Assembly: GCF_021272185.1 (NCBI RefSeq)
Contig: NZ_JAJSEC010000004.1
Coordinates: forward strand, 327,786-391,785
Source of the DNA: Roseivivax sp. GX 12232
GTDB lineage: Bacteria; Pseudomonadota; Alphaproteobacteria; Rhodobacterales; Rhodobacteraceae
DNA length: 64,000 nucleotides
Direction of reading: 5' to 3'
Shown here: positions 43,816 through 58,549 of the stretch, piece by piece
How positions within the stretch are numbered: position 1 is the first letter of the stretch
Layout: each line of letters opens with the position of its first letter
The notes under the pieces: model-generated
Databases searched by the model: none
Told to the model about the DNA's origin: nothing
What the model saw: the letters and a program-made list of their open reading frames with translations, nothing else
Program-made: the position numbers and the translations under genes

Positions 43816-44565
43816 ATGTTCATACGCGGATTTTCAGAAGCGCAGGGCCAGCTGTTCGACACCCCGTCGCGGGATGCGGGCGGCCCGGTTTTGCCCTCTT
43901 ACCTGCGCGACCACCGGCAACGGTTGCGCGACCGCTTCCTCTCGGGCGGGGCCGAGGCGGTGCCGGATTACGAGCTTCTTGAGCTGGTCCTATTCCGGGC
44001 GATTCCGCGCCGCGATGTGAAACCTCTTGCGCGCCGCCTGATCGAGACGTTCGGAGACTACGGCCAGGTCCTGGCGGCCCCCGCGACCCGCCTGGCCGAG
44101 GTCGAGGGCGTCGGCCCCGCCGTGATCTGCGAGCTCAAGGTCATCGAGGCCGCAGCGCAGCGCCTGGCCCGCGCGCGGGTGATCAACCGGCCGGTGGTCT
44201 CGAGCTGGCAGGCGCTTTTGGACTATTGCCGGACCGCGCTCGCCAACCGCGAGGTCGAGGAGTTTCGCCTGCTGTTCCTCGACCGCAAGAACGTATTGAT
44301 CGCCGACGAAGCCCAGGCGCGCGGCACGGTCGACCATGTGCCGGTCTACCCGCGTGAGGTGATCAAACGCGCGCTGGAGCTGAACGCCTCGGCCCTGATC
44401 CTGGTGCACAACCATCCATCCGGCGACGCCGCGCCGTCCGAGGCCGACATCGCGATGACACAGCAGGTTGCCGCGGTGGCCGAGGTCATGGGCGTGGTCC
44501 TGCATGACCACCTGGTGATCGGCAAGAAGGGGGCGCTCAGCTTCCGGGCGGAGGGGCTGATCTAA
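43816..44565 (+). CDS. radC: RadC-like JAB-domain protein
   Basis: A 249-aa RadC family member. It has an N-terminal helix-hairpin-helix-like region (DYELLELVLFRAIPRRDVKP and LAEVEGVGPAVICELKVIEA) and a C-terminal JAB1/MPN metal site in LILVHNHPSGDAAPSEADI. The historical link to recombination repair is doubtful and the true activity is unknown. Its stop overlaps the stop of the convergent OmpA-fusion gene by four bases. An AT-rich stretch at 43730-43800 probably carries its promoter. Confidence 0.93.
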   Translation: MFIRGFSEAQGQLFDTPSRDAGGPVLPSYLRDHRQRLRDRFLSGGAEAVPDYELLELVLFRAIPRRDVKPLARRLIETFGDYGQVLAAPATRLAEVEGVGPAVICELKVIEAAAQRLARARVINRPVVSSWQALLDYCRTALANREVEEFRLLFLDRKNVLIADEAQARGTVDHVPVYPREVIKRALELNASALILVHNHPSGDAAPSEADIAMTQQVAAVAEVMGVVLHDHLVIGKKGALSFRAEGLI

Positions 44566-46157
44566 TGCAGCCAGACCTCGACCCGCCGATTCGCACCACG
44601 GCCCCATTGGGTGTCGTCGCAGGCCATGGGCATGGCCTCGCCGAAGGCTTCGGTGGCGATCTCGATCCGTTCCAGCTCGGCGGCATCCGCCTCGGCCAGC
44701 ACCGCGTCGCGGACCGCCTCGGCGCGCTTGCGCGCGATGGCAAGGTTGGCGGCAGCCGGGCCGGCGCCATCGGAAAAGCCCGCAAAAAGCAGACGGCGGT
44801 TGTCGAAGACCCCGGCCTCGATGTCGGCGGCGAGGTTTTGCACGTTGGCGCGGCTTTGCGCGTCGAGACGCGCAGACCCGGGCTCAAAACGAAAGGATGT
44901 GGTCAATCGATTGAGCGGAGCAAGTTCCGCCTGAAGCCGCTTCAAGGCAGAAAGGCCTTCGGGCCCTTCAGCCACAGCTATTGCATTTGCGAGACGCGCG
45001 CCCTGGTCCGAGATCGGCACTTCCTCGGGGGCCTGGTCGGTGAAGCCGACTCGCCGGATCACGTTCTGGGCCGGGGCCGAGGCGGTATAGGCGATGAAAT
45101 CCCGTCCGATCTTCGGCAGGCGCCTGGCCGGCAGATACAGGAAGAGCGGCGCGGTCAGGGGCCAGTCCTCGGTCTTGATGGTGCGCCGCCCGGCGTCGAG
45201 GGTGAAGCCGCAAGGGCCGGTCAGGGCGAGGCGCTTGGCGAGACCCGTCTCGGAATGGCTGGCGATACCGAGACCGAACGGATCGACGGCCAGGGCGGCG
45301 GCCAGCGCATCTTGGCTCTCGTGGCGGATGACCGCGCCATCGGAAGCCTCGGGCAGAGGGCGACCAAGGCGCGCCTCGATCGATTGGGCCAGCCCCGATC
45401 GGGGTGCGGGCAGATGCAACACGACCGGCGCGTCCGGTCCGCCAAGTGCCGTCCAATTGGCGATCTTGCCGGACAGGACCGCGCTCAGGCCCGACAGCGA
45501 AATCTGATCGACCGGGTTGCCCGGGGCGACCACGGGCACCATGGCGTCGAGCGCGAGCACGCGGGACCATTTCGCCTGGGTCAGATCGCCCAGGCCTGCC
45601 TCGCGCGCCTGGGCCGCTTCGCGCGGGGTGATCTCGCGCAGCGCCATGACCATGTCGGCTTCATCCGCCAGAAGATCCGCGAAGCCCTCGTCCGTGTAGG
45701 TGCTGTAGATGCGGAAACGTGCGGCGGGGGCGCCGCTGGTCTCGTCGATGAGGCGGTAGAGGGTCACACGGGGCCCCAGGGCCGCGCGCTCCGTGCGGTA
45801 GCCTTCGCGCAGGGCGAATCCTTCGATCAGGGCGGGCAGCAACACGCGGCCAATGGTGGCGGAGCCGGAGAAACGCAGCTCGGCGACGAAGTTCGTGAGG
45901 GATGGGCAAGCGATCCCGTCGCAGGAGACGCCGGAGGCATCGACGGTCAACTCGCCGTATTCCGAGCGGATTCGGTAGTATTCGCCGTCAAAGCCCAGAA
46001 GCGTGCCGGACAGCGAGACGCCGCCGTCCTGCGAGCGCAGGGTCACATCTTCGGCGCTGGCTTGAGACACGGCCAGCAGCAGGGCCGCGGCCATCAGGGC
46101 GGCGCGGGTAGCGCATCGGGCGGCAAGTCTGCGGATGAGAAAAATGGTGCCCCCCAA
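44562..46157 (-). CDS. PstS-like substrate-binding domain fused to OmpA-like peptidoglycan-binding domain
   Basis: A 531-aa envelope protein. A signal peptide (about 1-36) is followed by a small region (37-90), then a phosphate-binding-protein-like fold (about 90-385, with LRFSGSATIGRVLLPALIEGF and VDPFGLGIASHSETG) and an OmpA/MotB-like domain (about 410-531, with FRFEPGSARLDAQSRANVQ and WGRGANRRVEVWL). It should tether a ligand-binding domain to peptidoglycan in the periplasm. The start appears to be TTG 46157; ATG 46094 would leave too short a signal. It follows the 424-aa gene by 70 bases. Confidence 0.85.
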   Translation of the reverse strand: MGGTIFLIRRLAARCATRAALMAAALLLAVSQASAEDVTLRSQDGGVSLSGTLLGFDGEYYRIRSEYGELTVDASGVSCDGIACPSLTNFVAELRFSGSATIGRVLLPALIEGFALREGYRTERAALGPRVTLYRLIDETSGAPAARFRIYSTYTDEGFADLLADEADMVMALREITPREAAQAREAGLGDLTQAKWSRVLALDAMVPVVAPGNPVDQISLSGLSAVLSGKIANWTALGGPDAPVVLHLPAPRSGLAQSIEARLGRPLPEASDGAVIRHESQDALAAALAVDPFGLGIASHSETGLAKRLALTGPCGFTLDAGRRTIKTEDWPLTAPLFLYLPARRLPKIGRDFIAYTASAPAQNVIRRVGFTDQAPEEVPISDQGARLANAIAVAEGPEGLSALKRLQAELAPLNRLTTSFRFEPGSARLDAQSRANVQNLAADIEAGVFDNRRLLFAGFSDGAGPAAANLAIARKRAEAVRDAVLAEADAAELERIEIATEAFGEAMPMACDDTQWGRGANRRVEVWLH

Positions 46158-46227
46158 GGTCGCCAGGATTTGCCCGCGCGACTTTTCCCGGAGGACCGCG
46201 GAATTTCAATAGGCGCCGATGGCGGGA

Positions 46228-47502
46228 TCAGCGGGCCGCGACCTCGATGTCGCGAACCAGCGCGTCGAGTACCAGGAAATCGCCGACAGCATCGCAGGCC
46301 GGAACGGACAGCCGCAGGTCACGGACCGAGAGCTCCGCCCCGACGCGGCGTTCCAGGGTCTGGGCTTCCACATCGGCGCTGCAGTTGTTGGTGGTGACCT
46401 CGGCCTCGACGGAAATGGCCACATCGGCGGGCTCGCGCACCATGCCGGCGGGGAAGGAATAGATCTCGGCGAGAAGTGGCTCGGGGGCTCCCGCATCGCC
46501 CAGCCGGACGAGGAAACCGCCTTCGCCGCGGGCGGCGGTGGCGACCTCGCCGGGCGCGCCGCTCCAGATGTGGCCGGGGGCGAAATATTCGGCCCCGCCT
46601 TCACGGGCGTGCAGGCCCAGGCCCGCATCGCCGCGCCACTGCAGGGCGACGCGGTCGTAGAAGCTCAGGGAGGAGACCTCGGTCTGCGCGACGGCCCCGG
46701 CGCCACCCGCGAAGGAGAAGATGAAGACCGCGGTCTCGGACAGCGCGGGCACCTCGAGCGACAGGCTGCCGTCGGGCTTGGTGGTGGCGGTGAACATGAG
46801 GCCGCTGTGGTGCAGGGTGACGCGTTCGGCGCCGTGGCAGGGAGCCTCGAGTGTGAGGGAGACCATGGCGGCGGCGCTGGTCTCGGCGCGGGCCTGGATG
46901 GCGCATTCGGCGCCGTCCCTGGTGCCATTGCCGGTCGCGGAGGCGGCGCCGACGGTGGCGCTTCGCTCGGAGCCAAGCGCGGGCGACGCCGCGCTGTCGC
47001 GGGGCAGGAGGCGGCCTTCGAAGTTGGGCTGCGCGTTGGAGGCGAGTGTGGTCTCGCCGGCTGCGGTCGCGCTTGTGGCGGTGGGGTCTGGCTGGGCGCC
47101 CTTGGCGGTGAAGCCCGCGTTGGCGCCGGTTGCGGCGGGGGCGCCGAGAGCAACGAGCGTGTCGGGGGATGCCTTGAGTGTGTCCTGGGATGCTTGAAGC
47201 GGGCCGCCTGACGCGTTGACCCCACGGTCGGATGCCGCGAGCGAGTTGCCAGGCGCGCCGGGGGCCACGAGCGAGGCCCCTGCAGTTCCGCCGCCGCCAG
47301 AGCCGGTGAGCAGCGAGGAGCCGGATGTGCCAAAACCGGTCGCGGAGGCGCCGGCGGGGGCGGCGGTGTCGGTGATGCCGCTGACCGCGATGGGGTCGGA
47401 GGAGGTGCCGAGGCCGGGAAGGCCGAATTGCATCACGTAGCCGATGGCGAAGGCCGAGGCGACAGTGCCGGCTGCGAGCGCATAGGTTTTTGAAAGGGCC
47501 AT
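46228..47502 (-). CDS. Hypothetical exported or membrane-anchored protein, 424 aa
   Basis: I do not recognise a family. An N-terminal hydrophobic segment (about 6-27: YALAAGTVASAFAIGYVMQF) looks like an uncleaved signal anchor. A long low-complexity region of Ala, Gly, Ser and Thr (30-190) is followed by a compact domain (about 200-424) with four cysteines that could form two disulfides (ECAI, APCHG, NNCSAD, VPACDA). The C-domain is beta-rich in appearance. GGAGG precedes ATG 47502. It probably forms a transcript with the PstS-OmpA fusion and may be a periplasmic partner. Confidence 0.75.
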   Translation of the reverse strand: MALSKTYALAAGTVASAFAIGYVMQFGLPGLGTSSDPIAVSGITDTAAPAGASATGFGTSGSSLLTGSGGGGTAGASLVAPGAPGNSLAASDRGVNASGGPLQASQDTLKASPDTLVALGAPAATGANAGFTAKGAQPDPTATSATAAGETTLASNAQPNFEGRLLPRDSAASPALGSERSATVGAASATGNGTRDGAECAIQARAETSAAAMVSLTLEAPCHGAERVTLHHSGLMFTATTKPDGSLSLEVPALSETAVFIFSFAGGAGAVAQTEVSSLSFYDRVALQWRGDAGLGLHAREGGAEYFAPGHIWSGAPGEVATAARGEGGFLVRLGDAGAPEPLLAEIYSFPAGMVREPADVAISVEAEVTTNNCSADVEAQTLERRVGAELSVRDLRLSVPACDAVGDFLVLDALVRDIEVAAR

Positions 47503-48041
<539 letters not shown>

Positions 48042-48301
48042 AAGCCTGCGGTCTTATGTCGATAGCCTGCCGAGCGCCCTGTGCCACGGGACTTGCCTGC
48101 CTCGGGGCCATCCCTCGGGTCAACTGTCGTGCAAGAGATCAGCCCTTGGACGAGCTCTCTGCGATCCCAGCCCCCGGACCATGCCCTGCCGGTGAGGTCA
48201 AACCTCGGGCCAATCACGCCTTGAGAGCCCAACCTTTGTCCCTAGTCGACGCCAAAGGACCGCAAGGGACGGGCAGCAATACTAGCGCCTCCCAGTACTC
48301 A

Positions 48302-48560
48302 GCCCTCAGAGCAGACGCTGAGCATTGAGCCCCTTCAGACCAGCCGCTGAGTGCTGAGTCTCTTCAGGCCAGCCGCAGAGTGTTGAGTCCCTTCAGACCA
48401 GCCGCTGAGTCCGAGCCCCCCTCAGGCCAATCCCGGAGCGCCCGGCATCCAGACCAGCCGCCGAGCCCGAGCCCGTCAGGCCAGTCCCGGAGCACCCAGC
48501 CGCCAGACCAGCCACCGAGCACCCAGCTCACAGACCGGCCCCGAGACCAATCCCCCAAGC
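48302..48560. repeat. Degenerate tandem repeat, about 29-30 bp unit
   Basis: About eight to nine units of the form CTTCAG(A/G)CCAGCCGC(T/A)GAG, then TGAGTCC, run from 48302 towards the secA stop at 48584. The copies nearest 48330-48420 are most alike; those nearer secA are degraded and lose a few bases. The array lies just beyond the 3-prime end of secA. Confidence 0.8.
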
Positions 48561-48583
48561 CAGCCCCGCCAAACACCCAGCCC

Positions 48584-51319
<2,736 letters not shown>

Positions 51320-51490
51320 ACGCTCTCTTCCGCCTGTCACCATCTCGTGTGCCGGCATCTGCTTGCCCGTCCTGCACCGAGCCCATAGACAAACGGGGGA
51401 AAGACCGGCTGCACAGAGCCACGAGGCGATGTAAGGGTCGGCCAACAGAGTGTCAACGCTGCCCGCCCGTGGTGGCAGAAAGAGGTCCCT

Positions 51491-52393
51491 ATGCCCCGAC
51501 TGAGCCTGAAACTCACCGCTGCCGCGCTGGCGCTCTGCGCCGCGGGTCCGGCATGGTCGCAAGAGGACGGCGCAGCCAGTGAAACCCCGGCCGAGAGCGG
51601 CGCCGCCGCGCTGCCCGACGGCGGTCTGTCGACCGTGGTCGCCTCGGTCAACGGCACCGAGATCACGTTGGGTCACATGCTGATGGTGCGCGCGGGTCTG
51701 CCCGAGCAGTACCAGCAGCTGCCGGCCAATGTGCTCTTCGAAGGCATCCTCGACCAGCTCGTGCAGCAGGAGGTTCTGGCCCAGTCCGACGCCGCCCGCG
51801 AGACCGAGGGCGCGCGCATCACGCTCGAGAACGAGCGCCGGGCGCTCCTGGCCTCCGAGGCGGTCGCGGCGCTGTCGCAGGACGCGGTTTCCGACGAGGA
51901 CCTGCGCGCCGCCTATGACGAGCGTTTCGCCGAATTCGAAGGCGAGACCCAGTACAACGCCGCGCATATCCTGGTCGAGACCGAGGAAGAGGCCCAGGCG
52001 GTCAAGGACGAGCTCGACGGCGGCGCAGATTTCGCGACGCTGGCGCAGGAACGCTCCACCGGGCCCTCGGGCTCGAACGGCGGCGATCTCGGCTGGTTCT
52101 CCGCCGGGCAGATGGTCGCCCCCTTCCAGGAAGCGGTCGAGACGCTCGAGCCCGGCGCGGTCTCCGGCCCCGTCGAGACCCAGTTCGGCTGGCATATCGT
52201 CAAGCTGAACGAGACCCGCCAGCAGGAGGCGCCGAGCTTCGAGGAAGCCCGCCCGCAGCTCCAGCAGCAGCTCAGCCAGCAGGCCGTGGAAGCCGCGATC
52301 CAGGGCCTCGTCGACGAGGCCGAGGTCGCCCGTCCGGGTGCCGATCTCGACCCCTCCGTCCTTGACCGGACGGACCTCCTGACGGAGGGCTGA
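51491..52393 (+). CDS. Periplasmic parvulin-type peptidyl-prolyl isomerase
   Basis: A 300-aa PpiC/SurA-like protein. A signal peptide with cleavage after AWS (about residue 23) is followed by a helical N-domain and a parvulin domain (about 150-245) with [30 protein letters not shown] and [14 protein letters not shown]. It catalyses proline isomerisation and chaperones outer-membrane proteins. Divergent from secA across 170 bases and directly followed by argJ after one base. The neighbourhood of secretion ATPase and folding factor is common in alphaproteobacteria. Confidence 0.93.
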   Translation: MPRLSLKLTAAALALCAAGPAWSQEDGAASETPAESGAAALPDGGLSTVVASVNGTEITLGHMLMVRAGLPEQYQQLPANVLFEGILDQLVQQEVLAQSDAARETEGARITLENERRALLASEAVAALSQDAVSDEDLRAAYDERFAEFEGETQYNAAHILVETEEEAQAVKDELDGGADFATLAQERSTGPSGSNGGDLGWFSAGQMVAPFQEAVETLEPGAVSGPVETQFGWHIVKLNETRQQEAPSFEEARPQLQQQLSQQAVEAAIQGLVDEAEVARPGADLDPSVLDRTDLLTEG

Positions 52394-52394
52394 C

Positions 52395-53630
52395 ATGGCC
52401 AAGATCACCGGCCGCTCGCCGCTTGCCCCCGAGGCCTTTCCGGCGCTGCCGGTGATCAAGGGCGTCCGCTTCGCCACCACGGCGGCGGGCGTCCGCTACG
52501 CCGGGCGCGTGGACGTCATGCTGGCGCATCTCGCCCCCGGCTCGACGCTCGCCGGCGTCTTCACCCGCTCGGCCACCCGCGCCGCGCCGGTGCTGGATGG
52601 TCAGGCCAAGATCGGCCTCGACCCCAAAGAGGGCGACGGTGCCGCGATCCTGGTCAATTCCGGCAATGCCAATGCCTTCACCGGCCGCGCCGGCATCGAG
52701 GCGGTCCGCGCCGTGACCGAGGCGGTCTCGGGCGCTATGGACCTGCCCGAGGCGCGGGTCTTCATGTCCTCGACCGGGGTCATCGGCGAGCCGCTGCCGC
52801 ACGCCCGGATCACCGCCAAGATCGAGGAACTGGTCTGCGGGCTCTCCGAGGAGGGCATCGCCGAGGCCGCCGAGGCGATCCGCACCACCGACACCTTCCC
52901 AAAAGGCGCCTCGGCCGAGATCGAGATCGACGGCCGCCCGGTGCGCATCGCCGGCATCGCCAAGGGCTCGGGCATGATTGCGCCCGACATGGCGACCATG
53001 CTGGTCTATATCTTCACCGACGCCGCGATCGACCGCGAGGACCTTCAGGCGCTGGTCTCGGGCATCAACGCGCGGACCTTCAACAACATCACCGTGGACA
53101 GCGACACCTCGACCTCGGACACGCTTTTGATGGGCGCGACCGGGGCCTCGGGCGTGCGCGTGGACCGCGGCACCGGAGCTTTCGCCGAGGCGCTCGAGGG
53201 CGTCTTCCTCGACCTCGCGCATCAGGTCGTGCGGGACGGCGAGGGGGCGACGAAATTTGTCACCGTCTCGGTCACCGGGGCGGCCTCGGAGGCGGATGCC
53301 CGCACCCATGCGCTGGCCATCGCCAATTCGCCCTTGGTGAAGACCGCCATCGCCGGCGAGGACCCGAACTGGGGCCGGGTGGTCATGGCGATCGGCAAGT
53401 CCGGCGCCGCCGCCGACCGCGACCTCCTGTCGATCCGCTTCGGCGAGGTGCGCGTCGCCGAGAAGGGCTGGGTCAGCCCCGACTACCGCGAGGAGATGGG
53501 CGCCGCCGTGATGAAGGAGCCGGAAATCGAGATCGGCGTGGACCTGGGCCTCGGCGAGGGAAGCGCCACGGTCTGGACCTGCGACCTGACCCACGGCTAC
53601 ATCTCGATCAACGCCGATTACCGGTCGTGA
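52395..53630 (+). CDS. argJ: Bifunctional glutamate N-acetyltransferase/amino-acid acetyltransferase ArgJ
   Basis: ArgJ (411 aa) makes N-acetylglutamate and recycles the acetyl group from N-acetylornithine in arginine synthesis. It autocleaves before a threonine: here between A200 and T201 in [20 protein letters not shown], so alpha is residues 1-200 and beta starts at T201. [14 protein letters not shown] and [17 protein letters not shown] are conserved. The start is one base after the parvulin stop, with the ribosome site inside the previous gene (ACGGAGGGC). Confidence 0.97.
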   Translation: MAKITGRSPLAPEAFPALPVIKGVRFATTAAGVRYAGRVDVMLAHLAPGSTLAGVFTRSATRAAPVLDGQAKIGLDPKEGDGAAILVNSGNANAFTGRAGIEAVRAVTEAVSGAMDLPEARVFMSSTGVIGEPLPHARITAKIEELVCGLSEEGIAEAAEAIRTTDTFPKGASAEIEIDGRPVRIAGIAKGSGMIAPDMATMLVYIFTDAAIDREDLQALVSGINARTFNNITVDSDTSTSDTLLMGATGASGVRVDRGTGAFAEALEGVFLDLAHQVVRDGEGATKFVTVSVTGAASEADARTHALAIANSPLVKTAIAGEDPNWGRVVMAIGKSGAAADRDLLSIRFGEVRVAEKGWVSPDYREEMGAAVMKEPEIEIGVDLGLGEGSATVWTCDLTHGYISINADYRS

Positions 53631-53700
53631 GCGTGGCGCTTCGCGATACGGCCCCGGCGCTGCCGGTGGGACTGGGCTTGGGCAAAGGCCGGGGGCGCGC

Positions 53701-54099
53701 ATGAAGACCGTGCTTGTCTCCGCCGTCGCCCTGATCGACCCCGAGGGCCGGGTGCTCCTGGCCCAGCGGCCCGAGGGCAAGTCCATGGCCGGTCTCTGGG
53801 AGTTTCCCGGCGGCAAGGTCGAGCCGGGCGAGACCCCCGAGGCCGCGCTGATCCGCGAGCTGCACGAGGAGCTGGGCATCGACACCTGGGAAAGCTGCCT
53901 CGCGCCGCTGACCTTCGCCTCGCACAGCTACGAGAGCTTCCACCTGCTGATGCCGCTCTTCGCCTGCCGCAAGTGGCAGGGCATCCCGACCCCGCGCGAG
54001 GGGCAGGTGCTGAAATGGGCCCATGCGCGGGATCTTTCGAACTATCCGATGCCGCCCGCCGACGTGCCGATCATCCCGATCCTGCGCGACTGGCTCTGA
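53701..54099 (+). CDS. mutT: MutT-type 8-oxo-dGTP diphosphatase
   Basis: A 132-aa Nudix hydrolase that sanitises oxidised guanine nucleotides. The Nudix box is perfect: G38-x5-E44-x7-R52-E53-L54-H55-E56-E57-L58-G59-I60 (GKVEPGETPEAALIRELHEE). The WEFPGGK and C-terminal WAHARDLSNYPMPPADVPII are typical of MutT. It follows argJ by 70 bases and probably shares the parvulin-argJ transcript. Confidence 0.95.
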   Translation: MKTVLVSAVALIDPEGRVLLAQRPEGKSMAGLWEFPGGKVEPGETPEAALIRELHEELGIDTWESCLAPLTFASHSYESFHLLMPLFACRKWQGIPTPREGQVLKWAHARDLSNYPMPPADVPIIPILRDWL

Positions 54100-54490
54100 G
54101 CGCGGACGGTCGGGGCGATCCCGGTTTCCGGGAGTGCGAAGGCGCATTTGCGTATTTGGGGTGATTCTTTTTCGGGAAAGGCCGGATTTGGCCGCCGGTC
54201 GCGAAAGCGAATTTTTCTTTTACGCCGCATCAGTGGGTTAGGCGGTTTCTTCGCCGAACTCTCGCGGAATCTCACGTCACATTTGGAACTTTTTTCGCGT
54301 TTTTGCGTGCACGCATCCCGGTGCCTGAACCCGGTCAAATCACCAATTTGTTGAGCCGCTGATTCCGTCGACTCGCCAATAGCTTGCATGGATTGTGGCG
54401 AAGGTTGGGCGAAATTGCCCAAAAATCGTAATTCTGCCTCGCCCTCATTCTCCCGCGCCCCGGAGGCGCGTGCATTGAATGGAGGCTTTC
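54100..54490. other. AT-richer spacer before the Gly-Ser-Asp repeat protein
   Basis: The region 54160-54440 has clearly lower GC than its surroundings, with TTTTT and AAAAA runs. An inverted repeat CAAAT-CACCA-ATTTG lies at 54336-54350 and a hairpin CGCGCC-ccgga-GGCGCG at 54454-54470 just before the ribosome site. It looks like a strong promoter and leader, but no clear -35/-10 can be fixed. No gene is present. Confidence 0.55.
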
Positions 54491-55309
54491 ATGAACTTCA
54501 CTCGAATTTCTTCTCTGGCACTGGCCGCGGCCCTCGCGGCGACGCCCGCGCTCGCCACGGATATCTCGGCCTCGGTGGGCCTCGGCGGGGATGACGGCAT
54601 CTCGGCCGATGTCGACGCCTCGATCGGCGGCGGCTCCGGCGTGGACGCCGATGCCGATGTCTCGGTCGGCGGCAGTTCGGGCGCGGATGCGGATGCCGAT
54701 GTCTCCGTGGGCGGAGGCTCGGGCGTGGATGCGGACGCCGATGTCTCGGTCGGCGGCGGCTCGGGCGTGGATGCGGATGCCGACGTCTCGGTCGGCGGAT
54801 CGAGCGGCGGCGGCTCCGGTGGCGGCTCTGGCGGGGGATCCGGTGGGGGCTCGGGTGGTTCCGGCGGCTCCGGTGGCGGTTCTGGCGGCGGCTCCGGTGG
54901 TGGCACCGGGGGCTCTGGTGGCGGCTCCGGCGGGGGCACGGGGGGCTCCGGCGGTGGCACCGGCACGGGCGGCACGGACGACGGCACCGGCCCCGGCGGA
55001 CAGACCGACCAGTCGGCCGCGGCCAATGCCAACAGCGGCGCGGGCGCCTTCGGGGGCGGCGGAGACGAGCCGCCGACGCGGCAGATCCTCGGCACCCAGC
55101 TCTTCTCCTCGGACGGGGAGCGGATCGGCACCGTGGTCTCGCTTCAGGAGCGCACCGAAGAGGGCCTCCTGATCCGGGTCGAGCTGAACCCCGGGCTCGG
55201 GGTCGATCGCAACAGCGTGCTGTTCCGCATGGGCCGCAACGCGCAATGGGGCCGCGACATCACGCTCGACATGACCGCCTTCCGCTTCCTGCGGGCGATC
55301 CAGTCGTAA
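54491..55309 (+). CDS. Secreted Gly/Ser/Asp repeat protein with PRC-barrel-like C-domain
   Basis: A 272-aa exported protein. A signal peptide (MNFTRISSLALAAALAATPALA) is followed by about five 14-residue repeats (SVGGGSGVDADADV-like, 42 bp each), then a Gly-Ser linker of about 70 residues and a C-domain (about 197-272, ILGTQLFSSDGERIGTVVSL, NPGLGVDRNSVLFRM). The C-domain resembles a PRC barrel, but I am not certain. Asp-Gly repeats recall calcium-binding parallel beta-rolls, although the spacing is not a classic RTX nonapeptide. A GGAGG site (54481-54485) precedes ATG 54491. Function unknown. Confidence 0.85.
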   Translation: MNFTRISSLALAAALAATPALATDISASVGLGGDDGISADVDASIGGGSGVDADADVSVGGSSGADADADVSVGGGSGVDADADVSVGGGSGVDADADVSVGGSSGGGSGGGSGGGSGGGSGGSGGSGGGSGGGSGGGTGGSGGGSGGGTGGSGGGTGTGGTDDGTGPGGQTDQSAAANANSGAGAFGGGGDEPPTRQILGTQLFSSDGERIGTVVSLQERTEEGLLIRVELNPGLGVDRNSVLFRMGRNAQWGRDITLDMTAFRFLRAIQS

Positions 55310-55322
55310 CCGCCCGACAAAG

Positions 55323-55360
55323 AAAAACCCCGGCCGGTCGCAGGGACCGGCCGGGGCTTT
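55323..55360. terminator. Strong bidirectional terminator
   Basis: CCCCGGCCGGTC pairs with GACCGGCCGGGG-type sequence (CCGGCCGGGG) around GCAGG, flanked by AAAAA on the left and CTTTGAC on the right. It separates the repeat-protein gene from the convergent infB. Confidence 0.9.
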
Positions 55361-55384
55361 GACTGTCGCATCCCGAAAGGGACG

Positions 55385-57894
<2,510 letters not shown>

Positions 57895-57898
<4 letters not shown>

Positions 57899-58542
57899 GA
57901 AGCTCTCTTATCCTTTCCGGCGGCCCCTGCCGCCGCGTCCTGCGCCACGCCCATGGCGCGCATACCCTTCAAACGTCGGGCATCCTCTACAACACGATTC
58001 GTGAGACCGCCAGCGCCCAGCGCGGCGTGTATCACTTTATCACGGCCGAAGGCCCGACCCAGTTCGGAGGCAGCGAGCCATCCGATATAGGTCCCGTAGT
58101 GCGGGGTCGAGAGTTTCGACTTGCCCCGCTGAGAGCCGTCCTCGGCCTGGATCAGGACCTCGGCTTCTTCCTTTTGAAGCAGGTCCTTGACCTTTTCGTA
58201 GCCGGCGACCGCCAGGCCCGATTTCCGCGCCAGGCTGACCAGGTTGATCACCCGGTCGGCCAGGAGAGACTCGACCTGATCGGCCAGATCCGCGGGCACG
58301 GATACCTTGGCCTTGGCGGCGCGGGCAAAGAGATTCTTGCCCGTCGCCTTCTCGATCGCCGCGCGGCTGGCCGTCACCCAGATGCCGCGGCCCGGCAGTT
58401 TGCCGGCGATATCCGGCACGATCTGGGCCTCGGGACCGACCACGAAGCGGATCAGCCCTTCGGCGGGGCGCACCTCGCCCGAGGCGATGCAGCGCCGGTC
58501 CGGCCCGGTCTCACGGTCCTTTATGCGGCCTCCGCGCGTCAC
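57895..58542 (-). CDS. ylxR: YlxR-L7Ae-like RNA-binding protein
   Basis: A 215-aa protein with an N-terminal YlxR (DUF448) domain (about 10-95: [20 protein letters not shown] and [20 protein letters not shown]) and a C-terminal L7Ae/YlxQ-like domain (about 95-190: [20 protein letters not shown]). The fusion of the two small nusA-operon proteins is typical of alphaproteobacteria. GTG 58542 is the start, seven bases after nusA. Likely binds RNA; role in translation or transcription is not settled. Confidence 0.93.
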
Positions 58543-58549
58543 GTGTGGC

